Assembly: GCA_002393965.1 (NCBI GenBank)
Contig: DGSL01000013.1
Span: 83,994-115,403 of the forward strand
Reading direction: 5' to 3'
Source of the DNA: Bacteroidales bacterium UBA4363
GTDB taxonomy: Bacteria; Bacteroidota; Bacteroidia; Bacteroidales; Paludibacteraceae
DNA: 31,410 nucleotides
The notes beneath the pieces were generated by a model, which was given only the letters and a program-made list of their open reading frames with translations, was not told where the DNA came from and did no database searches. Positions 25,156-31,410 of the stretch are shown in pieces. Position 1 is the stretch's first letter. Every line of letters starts with the position of its first letter. The position numbers were made by a program, and so were the translations under genes.

Positions 25156-26663
25156 AACCACTTACGATTCTCGCCTTCATCCTTCCCTGCATCGTAATGG
25201 CACGTCCGTATGACGTAGAGCCGTTGCCAGACAGTCTGTATGACGTACCCTTTGCTGTCAAGAAAATCGCCACACCGCACTTTCCTGCCAACGTACATTC
25301 CATCACCGAATTCGGTGCTGTCGGAGACGGTCAGACAGACAACAGTGAAGCCTTTGAGAAAGCCATCCGGCTCATCGAGAGTCAGCTAGGAGGCGTCCTT
25401 GTCGTCCCACGTGGCATCTGGTTGACCGGTCCCATTACATTTTGCAGCAACCTGAACCTACACTTGGAACACGGAGCCCTCCTACTGTTCACGCCGGACA
25501 AAACGCGTTATCCGATTCAGGAAATTGCCTTTGAAGGATATAACACCCGCAGATGTCAATCCCCTATCACGGGAAAGGATCTTCACAACATTGCCATCAC
25601 GGGAGAAGGCATTATTGACGGAAACGGAGACGTATGGCGAGCGGTAAAGAAGAACAAACTGTCGCCACCGGAATGGAAGCGTCTGGTCAAAAGTGGCGGA
25701 GTCGTAGAGAATGACCAATGGTTTCCGTCGCAAGGGTATCTTGACGGACTGCATCTGATCAAAGATCAGAACGTACCGGAGGTAAATAATGACACGGTGT
25801 GGGAGCATATCCGTGACTTTCTTCGTCCTGTCATGGTCAGTTTCATCCGCTGTACGGACGTCACCCTTGACGGAGTGACGTTCCAGAACTCGCCAGCCTG
25901 GTGTCTTCATCCCCTGATGTGCACAAACCTGCGCGTATCGAATGTCACGGTCCGGAATCCGTGGTACTCTCAGAACGGAGACGGCCTAGACATTGAGTCA
26001 TGCAGCAACTCTGTCGTATGGAACAGTTCGTTCGATGTCGGGGACGATGCCATCTGCATCAAATCCGGAAAAGACGAGGACGGCAGAAAGCGTGGCATTC
26101 CGACCAAGGGAGTCATTGTCAAGGGCTGTACGGTCTATCACGGTCACGGAGGGTTTGTCGTAGGGAGTGAGATGTCGGGAGGTGTTGAAGACATTGATGT
26201 CTCCGAGTGTCTGTTTATCGGTACGGACGTCGGATTACGGTTCAAGAGCACGCGAGGACGTGGCGGAGTTGTAAAGAACATCCACATAGCAGACGTAGCG
26301 ATGAAAGACATCCAGAGGGAGGCCATCCTGTTTGACCTATGGTATCAGCAAAAAGGGAACATAGCCGACAGCGTAAAAGTTGCCGTAGATGAAACGACCC
26401 CGGAATTCCGAGACATCACAATCCGTCATATCCGCTGTCGAGGAGCCAAACAAGGCATTCTGCTGCGAGGTCTGCCCGAGAAGCCTGTCCAAAATGTACG
26501 TATGCAGGACATCCTGATCCGTTCGGAGAGAGGCATTCTGTTGCGCAACACGAAAGGTGTCCGCATTGAAGACGTTCGCATCCGTCATCAAAAAGGGGCG
26601 TTGATAGAGCAACGAAACGCGGAAGACCTATCTATTAGAAACGTTGAATCCTACCAAGAATAA
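25152..26663 (+). CDS. GH28 polygalacturonase-family enzyme
   Basis: Inverting hydrolase of the polygalacturonan or rhamnogalacturonan backbone. The 503-residue protein has a signal peptide (1-17), the pectate-lyase-3-like opening ITEFGAVGDGQTDNSEAF (51-68), and a right-handed beta-helix with the GH28 signatures NGDGLD (275-280), GDDAICIKSG (297-306), GHGG (331-334) and RFKS (363-366). These supply the three catalytic aspartates, the histidine and the substrate-binding Arg-Lys pair, all intact. Exo or endo action and the exact backbone cannot be told. It overlaps the GH43 gene by 4 bp and is directly followed (TAA-ATG, 0 bp) by the DUF4861 gene. Confidence 0.94.
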   Translation: MKPLTILAFILPCIVMARPYDVEPLPDSLYDVPFAVKKIATPHFPANVHSITEFGAVGDGQTDNSEAFEKAIRLIESQLGGVLVVPRGIWLTGPITFCSNLNLHLEHGALLLFTPDKTRYPIQEIAFEGYNTRRCQSPITGKDLHNIAITGEGIIDGNGDVWRAVKKNKLSPPEWKRLVKSGGVVENDQWFPSQGYLDGLHLIKDQNVPEVNNDTVWEHIRDFLRPVMVSFIRCTDVTLDGVTFQNSPAWCLHPLMCTNLRVSNVTVRNPWYSQNGDGLDIESCSNSVVWNSSFDVGDDAICIKSGKDEDGRKRGIPTKGVIVKGCTVYHGHGGFVVGSEMSGGVEDIDVSECLFIGTDVGLRFKSTRGRGGVVKNIHIADVAMKDIQREAILFDLWYQQKGNIADSVKVAVDETTPEFRDITIRHIRCRGAKQGILLRGLPEKPVQNVRMQDILIRSERGILLRNTKGVRIEDVRIRHQKGALIEQRNAEDLSIRNVESYQE

Positions 26664-27920
26664 ATGAAAAGAAAAAAAACAGGGCTACTGACAGCCTGTC
26701 TGCTTATCGGACTAAGCGCATGTGCTTCGCCGAAGTACAACGCGGGCAGTTATGTTTACATTGACATCACCAATCCGTCGGAAAAGTCAAGGGCGGACGT
26801 TCCCATCACCTTGCGAATGGACAGCATCGTCCCGTTGCTCCGTCACTACACGAACCAGCGTATCGGCATATTTGACGGGAGCAGAATCCTTCCAACGCAG
26901 TTTGACGACATGAACCGTGACGGGAAGGCGGATGAGATTGCCTTTCTCATAGACCTAAAAGGTCATGAGACCAAACGACTGATGGCACGCATCGTGCCAC
27001 CATCAGAAAAGATAAAGAACTACGAGAAAGAAGTCTATGCGGACCTACGTCACCGAAAGAAACTGGAAGACGGCAGAGAGGAGACACGTCCGGACACAGC
27101 CATCTCATCGGACAAGGACGACATGTACAACAAAGTCTGGCTGCACGGCATTCTCTTTGAGAGCGGTCCGATAGCGTACCGAGCCTACTTCAACGACAAG
27201 CAGACGATTGACATCTACGGCAAATACGAAAACCGTCTGGAACTACCCATCACGCAGTGGCACACCACGGCGAAGCAATTAGCCGAAGGGTATGGAGATG
27301 ACGTATTGCTTGTCGGGAATTCGGTCGGAGTCGGCACTTTCAAGGGATGGGACGGGACGAAAGCCCTACACACGACCAAGTACGGCAGAAGGACGCAACG
27401 ATTAGTTGCCACTGGAGACTTGCGCAATACCGTAGAAATCGAATTGAAAGACTGGGAAATGCAAGAGCATCGTTTTGATGCACGAATCCGTTTCACACAG
27501 TATGCGCGTCACCGAGACGTAAAAGTCGAAGTCTTCCTCTCTCCCACTTCTGATGGGCTCACCTTCTGTTCGGGAGTACAGACTTTCCCTGAAGAGTATC
27601 GTGTCACGCCTGCGGAGGACAACCTTGTAGGATGTTGGGGCAAGGGCTTCCCGCAGAAAGACACCGTGAAATACTCGCATAAAGAAACGGTGGGATTGGG
27701 CCTTGCCGTTCCATCGTCATACAGCAAGGGTCGTTGTGACGATCCACTGAACCGCCTGATTCTGATGTCACCTAAGGAGAACAAGATTGAATACTGGTTC
27801 ACAGCATGTTCGATTAAAGAGAAAAAGGGTTATACAAGTGCCACAGAATGGTTCTCCTACCTAAATGAATGGAAAGAAGAAGTGTTGCATCCCGTAAGGA
27901 TATCGTATCGAATAAAATAA
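26664..27920 (+). CDS. DUF4861 family lipoprotein
   Basis: A 418-residue lipoprotein with lipobox LSAC (17-20), then an early DVPITLRM segment and FDDMNRDGKADEIAFLIDL, the usual DUF4861 start. The later core includes the YGKYENRLELP and GNSVGVGTFKGW regions. DUF4861 proteins are found again and again in Bacteroidota pectin and polysaccharide loci. Their biochemical role is not established to my knowledge, though lyase or carbohydrate-binding roles are plausible. The start directly abuts the GH28 stop codon, so it is translationally coupled. It is the last gene of the operon and is followed by a strong terminator. Confidence 0.85.
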   Translation: MKRKKTGLLTACLLIGLSACASPKYNAGSYVYIDITNPSEKSRADVPITLRMDSIVPLLRHYTNQRIGIFDGSRILPTQFDDMNRDGKADEIAFLIDLKGHETKRLMARIVPPSEKIKNYEKEVYADLRHRKKLEDGREETRPDTAISSDKDDMYNKVWLHGILFESGPIAYRAYFNDKQTIDIYGKYENRLELPITQWHTTAKQLAEGYGDDVLLVGNSVGVGTFKGWDGTKALHTTKYGRRTQRLVATGDLRNTVEIELKDWEMQEHRFDARIRFTQYARHRDVKVEVFLSPTSDGLTFCSGVQTFPEEYRVTPAEDNLVGCWGKGFPQKDTVKYSHKETVGLGLAVPSSYSKGRCDDPLNRLILMSPKENKIEYWFTACSIKEKKGYTSATEWFSYLNEWKEEVLHPVRISYRIK

Positions 27921-27926
27921 AAAGGA

Positions 27927-27956
27927 AAAGCCTCTGCAGAAAGAGGCTTTTTTTTG
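27927..27956 (+). terminator. Terminator of the pectin operon, probably bidirectional
   Basis: Stem AAAAGCCTCT/AGAGGCTTTT (27927-27936 with 27943-27952) with a 6-nt loop, followed by a T-run. On the minus strand it is followed by CCTTTTTA and could serve the convergent 27996-28307 gene. Confidence 0.92.
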
Positions 27957-27995
27957 TGTGTGATAATAAAATTTCTGATGAGTATGGAGCCACAA

Positions 27996-28307
27996 TTACT
28001 GCAGCACGGAGAATTTCTTAGAGAGGCGTCCGTTTACGCAGACGATGTAGTAGCCACTTTTCAGATTCAAGGCTATTGAGTTACCCTCGAGTCGTCCAGC
28101 GAAGATTCGGTTACCGACGAAACTGAACACCTCGACCGAAGCGTTTGCCGGAACGTTATCTACATAGAGTTTCCCTCCCTGATAACGAACCTCGACAGGC
28201 AGACTGGTCTGAACAGAAGACGCATGACCATTTGCCAAAACGAGGTCAGAACCGCTCAGGATAGAGAGCGGAAGAGACAGTGCGAATATGGCAAACCATT
28301 TTTTCAT
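27996..28307 (-). CDS. Small exported protein made almost only of a T9SS type-A sorting tail
   Basis: A 103-residue protein with a signal peptide (about 1-26, ending VLA/NG). After a linker of roughly 15-20 residues, residues 46-103 resemble the Por secretion-tail (type-A C-terminal) domain: KLYVDNVPANASVEVFSF, GNRIFAGRLEG, IALNLKSGYYIVCVNG and KKFSVL. This is the normal order for T9SS tails: a beta-strand pair, a Gly-rich turn, the G-x-Y-I-V strand and a basic end. There is no room for a cargo domain. Similar tail-only proteins seem to occur in related genomes, but their role is unknown to me. It has its own promoter. It could be a truncated gene, but its clean signal peptide, promoter and stop argue against decay. 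Confidence 0.75.
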   Translation of the reverse strand: MKKWFAIFALSLPLSILSGSDLVLANGHASSVQTSLPVEVRYQGGKLYVDNVPANASVEVFSFVGNRIFAGRLEGNSIALNLKSGYYIVCVNGRLSKKFSVLQ

Positions 28308-28355
28308 TTCAGAAAACTTGAATCTACGTGTGACTCTTCAGTCGTTCACAACAGC

Positions 28356-28387
28356 CAAAAATAGTACAATTCCTTTTGATATCCAAA
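28356..28387 (-). promoter_or_regulatory. Promoter of the small T9SS-tail protein gene
   Basis: On the minus strand, TTTG (28387-28384), 20 bp, then TATTTTTG (28363-28356). Predicted start near 28350 and a leader of about 42 nt. A second possible -7 box, TATCTTTG, lies at 28503-28496. Confidence 0.65.
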
Positions 28388-28503
28388 ATAATCTGTCTTT
28401 TTTCAACTGTTCTTCGTATTAGAAAGAGCTATAAAATGATTTTTTTTTGCTTTCAAGGATGGTTTTACGTATTCAACAACTGACGTTTGGAACACCAAAG
28501 ATA

Positions 28504-29013
28504 AAGTATGTGCGGAAATATTTTAGTCGTATCAGGTGAGGGATCAGGAGAAGCATAAGATTACAAAACGTCAACCATTCATAAAAAGAGGATTCTTCAT
28601 TAAAATGATAGAAACAGGCAAAAAGAGCGGTCTAAAAAACCAAAAAACAGCAAAGAGACCATAGAAATGCCATCGAATATCATCAATAAAACATCCAAAT
28701 CATAGAAAAACAAGTGTTAAAACACTATTCACAAATTGCACTCCAATTTTTATTTTGTAAGTATATTTCATAAATAATATATTTTTTGCAATCTAAAAAA
28801 CCTATTTCAACAACAAAACAACAGAACAAACAAGAAAAAAAAGGAATTAAATTCTCCTTTTAGTATTTCAAATAATTACATTTTTACAAAATATACAGAC
28901 ATTTCAACACAATATACACAAAAGACCTATCATTTTTATACTAAAAATACAAATATTAAACCAATTAACACACATAACAATAAATCCCACAACAAATCTA
29001 TTTGTCAAAATCC
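28504..29013. other. AT-rich intergenic region upstream of glnN
   Basis: About 500 bp without a recognisable gene, in which composition falls far below the surrounding coding DNA and long A-rich runs dominate. A small inverted repeat, GTGTTAAAACAC, lies near 28714-28725, and an AAAAGG...CCTTTT fold-back lies at 28839-28861. Neither is a convincing terminator or riboswitch. It may hold regulatory sites for glnN, but I cannot identify any. Confidence 0.5.
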
Positions 29014-29041
29014 TTTGGTACATAAAAACTTTCTATCTTTG
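29014..29041 (+). promoter_or_regulatory. Promoter of glnN
   Basis: TTTG (29014-29017), 16 bp, then a perfect -7 TATCTTTG (29034-29041). The spacing is about 3 bp short, which could mean help from an activator. Predicted start near 29047 and a leader of about 22 nt. Confidence 0.65.
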
Positions 29042-29068
29042 AAAAAATCATCCTAAAAATCTGACATC

Positions 29069-31258
29069 ATGGCAAGATTACGATTCAATGCAGTGGAGGA
29101 AGCCTTCAAGAAACAGGCCATCGAGCCGACGGCTCCTGCCAAGTTCACCTCTGACTATTACGGCAAATACGTCTTCAACGAAGATGCCATGTCGAAATAC
29201 CTATCAAAGGACACGTGTAAAAACCTGAAAGCCACGATTGAGAAGGGCACCCCCCTGACCCGTGCAGTTGCCGACGAAGTAGCAGCCGGCATGAAATCCT
29301 GGGCGATTGAGTTGGGAGCAACGCACTATACCCATTGGTTTCAGCCCCTGACGGGCGGCACAGCCGAGAAGCACGACTCCTTCATTGAATACCAGGGTGC
29401 ACCGGGTGGAAAGATTCTGGAGGAGTTTACAGGCAAATTGCTTGTACAGGCCGAGCCTGATGCTTCTTCGTTCCCATCTGGAGGTATTCGTTCTACCTTT
29501 GAGGCGCGCGGATACACGGCATGGGATCCTGCCTCACCTGCTTTTGTATTAGGCAACACCCTATGTATTCCGACGATTTTCATCTCCTACAATGGAGAGT
29601 CGCTGGACTACAAAGCGCCGTTGCTGAAATCGCTGAATGCGGTGAACAAAGCAGCCGTAGCGGTCTGCAACTACTTTGACAGCAAGGTAAAGCGGGTCTA
29701 TGCTTATTTAGGATGGGAGCAAGAATACTTCTTAGTAGATGAAGGGCTCTATGCTGTCCGTCCGGACCTTGTGCTGACGGGTCGTACGTTGCTGGGTCAT
29801 GAGTCAGCGAAGCTACAGCAGCTGGAGGATCATTATTTCGGATCGATTCCAAGCCGTGTTGCCGCATTCATGACCGACTTGGAATACGAAGGATACAAAT
29901 ACGGGATTCCGTTGAAGACGTGTCACAACGAAGTAGCGCCGAACCAGTTTGAGCTTGCGCCAATCTATGGAGAGGCGAACCTGTCTGTTGACCAGAACCT
30001 GCTGATCATGTCAATCATGAAGGAGATGGCGCGCAAACACGGGTTCCGTCTTCTGCTCCATGAAAAGCCGTTCGCAGGCATCAACGGCTCCGGTAAACAC
30101 TGTAACTGGTCGTTGGGAACAGATACGGGAGTCGGTCTGTTCACGCCAGGTAAGACGCCGAAAGAGAACCTTCAGTTCATCACGTTCATTGTCAACACAC
30201 TGATGGCGGTCTATAAACACGACCGATTGCTGAAAGCCTCGATCATGACGGCAACCAACTCACACCGTCTGGGTGCTCATGAAGCACCACCAGCCATCAT
30301 ATCTGCCTTTTTGGGATCGCAGATCAGCACCATACTGGAAACGATCGAGAAGAAGCCAGAGCAGGACATCATCATGGATGCGAAGCATGCATTGAGTCTG
30401 GGCATTGGTCACATTGCAGACCTGATGCAGGATAACACGGACCGCAACCGCACGTCTCCATTTGCTTTCACCGGCAATCGTTTTGAATTCCGTGCTGTCG
30501 GTTCGTCCGCGAACTGTTCCACCGCCCTCATCGTGCTGAACACGGCGGTAGCAGAGCAGCTCACCGAATTCAAGAAAGACGTGGATGCCCTGATCAAGAA
30601 AGGCGAAAACAAAGAGAGAGCCATCTTTGAAGTATTGAAAAGATACATCAAGATCTGCAAGCCGATTCACTTCGACGGCAACGGATACTCCAAGGAATGG
30701 GAAGAGGAAGCCATGCGTCGCGGTCTGGACTGTGAGAAATCCTGTCCGAAGATCTACGATGCCTACACGCGCAAAGACTCGGTCAAGATGTTTACTTCGA
30801 TGAACGTGATGACCGAAAAGGAGTTGAAGGCCCGCAACGAGGTAAAATGGGAGATGTACTCCAAGAAGATCGCTATCGAGTCGAGAGTGCTCGGCAACAT
30901 GGCTCTGAACCACATCATCCCTATCGCTCTGCGATACCAGGATATGTTGCTTGACAATGTCGTCAAGCTCAGTCAGGTATTGCCAAAGAAAGCAGCAGCA
31001 CTGTCGAAGGAGCAGGTGGAACAGATTGAAGCGATCTCCTCGTACATTGCAGAAGTCAAGAAGAACGTCAGCATCATGGTTGCCGAAAGAGAAAAGGCAG
31101 AAAAGATGGATTCGGAAGAGGCCAAGGCGAATGCCTACCACGACAAGGTAGAGCCGTTGTTTGAAAAGATCCGTACTCCGATAGACCAATTGGAGTTTGT
31201 CGTCGACAATGAGTTGTGGCCTTTGCCAAAGTATCGAGAACTCCTCTTTATCCGATAG
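29069..31258 (+). CDS. glnN: Glutamine synthetase type III
   Basis: Makes glutamine from glutamate, ammonia and ATP, the main ammonia-assimilation step in many Bacteroidales. The 729-residue length is typical of GSIII (GSI is about 470). The N-terminal GSIII-specific region has THWFQPLTGGTAEKHDSF, the metal/substrate part has KTCHNEVAPNQFELAP and the ATP-binding signature KPFAGINGSGKHCNWSLGT lies near residue 333. TNSHRLGAHEAPPAI and NRTSPFAFTGNRFEFRAVG complete the catalytic core. The C-terminal helical extension unique to GSIII is present. It starts at 29069, 28 nt after a -7 box. It is monocistronic, with a terminator 26 bp after the stop. Confidence 0.97.
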   Translation: MARLRFNAVEEAFKKQAIEPTAPAKFTSDYYGKYVFNEDAMSKYLSKDTCKNLKATIEKGTPLTRAVADEVAAGMKSWAIELGATHYTHWFQPLTGGTAEKHDSFIEYQGAPGGKILEEFTGKLLVQAEPDASSFPSGGIRSTFEARGYTAWDPASPAFVLGNTLCIPTIFISYNGESLDYKAPLLKSLNAVNKAAVAVCNYFDSKVKRVYAYLGWEQEYFLVDEGLYAVRPDLVLTGRTLLGHESAKLQQLEDHYFGSIPSRVAAFMTDLEYEGYKYGIPLKTCHNEVAPNQFELAPIYGEANLSVDQNLLIMSIMKEMARKHGFRLLLHEKPFAGINGSGKHCNWSLGTDTGVGLFTPGKTPKENLQFITFIVNTLMAVYKHDRLLKASIMTATNSHRLGAHEAPPAIISAFLGSQISTILETIEKKPEQDIIMDAKHALSLGIGHIADLMQDNTDRNRTSPFAFTGNRFEFRAVGSSANCSTALIVLNTAVAEQLTEFKKDVDALIKKGENKERAIFEVLKRYIKICKPIHFDGNGYSKEWEEEAMRRGLDCEKSCPKIYDAYTRKDSVKMFTSMNVMTEKELKARNEVKWEMYSKKIAIESRVLGNMALNHIIPIALRYQDMLLDNVVKLSQVLPKKAAALSKEQVEQIEAISSYIAEVKKNVSIMVAEREKAEKMDSEEAKANAYHDKVEPLFEKIRTPIDQLEFVVDNELWPLPKYRELLFIR

Positions 31259-31283
31259 GATCATTACGAAACAAGCATGACAG

Positions 31284-31322
31284 ATGCCCGGTGGAACGAA
31301 CAATTCACCGGGCATTTGTTTT
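31284..31322 (+). terminator. Terminator after glnN
   Basis: Stem ATGCCCGGTG/CACCGGGCAT (31284-31293 with 31306-31315) with a 12-nt loop, followed by TTGTTTT. From here to the window end (about 90 bp) I see no feature. Confidence 0.9.
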
Positions 31323-31410
31323 CCAAGTGCGTTTGGATGAACGGGGTGGCGTTTGTCTTGTTTCACAAGACATTTTGGGCGGCACCTCGGGATAACAAAT
31401 AAATTTGTTC

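Noticed and set aside
30260..31366. A 368-codon minus-strand frame opposite the glnN 3' half
   Set aside because: Long antisense frames are common under strongly biased codons; GlnN is certain and the antisense product shows no family features.

Overview
The window comes from a member of the Bacteroidota, most likely order Bacteroidales and probably Prevotellaceae-like (the family-level guess is inference). The evidence is: a tmRNA whose tag reads GENNYALAA; many promoters of the Bacteroidota type (-33 TTTG/TTG and -7 TAnnTTTG); several type IX secretion (T9SS) proteins (two type-B sorting-domain proteins, a PorP/SprF protein, and a small protein that is little more than a type-A tail); a type III glutamine synthetase (GlnN); and a pectin-degrading gene cluster.

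Layout. 1-410: the tmRNA gene on the minus strand, cut by the window edge at its 3' end, with a clear promoter. 435-3155: a minus-strand operon, recR - four-helix membrane protein - HAD-type hydrolase - family 2 glycosyltransferase. 3173-5368: a sodium:solute symporter divergent from recR, then the GTPase engB. 5515-8537: minus-strand genes for an MgtC/SapB membrane protein, a secreted protein with a lysine-rich tail, and a PKD/type-B T9SS surface protein. 8711-10389: metY with a leader of about 350 nt that carries two overlapping short ORFs, the first rich in Met-Cys codons. 10804-12930: a 708-residue membrane protein with a C-terminal ComF-like phosphoribosyltransferase domain. 13225-17803: a T9SS surface triad (SprB-repeat protein, PorP/SprF, PD40 propeller protein). 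18124-19955: gapA and a SIMPL-domain protein. 20025-21128: a membrane acyltransferase on the minus strand. 21321-27920: a five-gene pectin/rhamnogalacturonan operon (GH105, CE12 esterase, GH43, GH28, DUF4861 lipoprotein). 27996-28307: the tail-only T9SS protein. 29069-31258: glnN behind a long AT-rich gap.

How the genes work together. The pectin operon should cut the galacturonan or rhamnogalacturonan backbone (GH28), deacetylate it (CE12), remove side-chain sugars (GH43) and hydrolyse unsaturated oligomers (GH105). No SusC/SusD pair is present in the window. The T9SS triad matches the known pairing of type-B CTD cargo with a dedicated PorP/SprF outer-membrane partner. The rest is mainly housekeeping: recombination repair, ribosome assembly, ribosome rescue, glycolysis, sulfur amino acid synthesis and ammonia assimilation.

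The observations I would follow first are the metY leader with its Met-Cys-rich short ORF, the membrane-anchored phosphoribosyltransferase of unknown function, and the cargo-less T9SS tail protein. I found no CRISPR array, insertion sequence, tRNA or rRNA.
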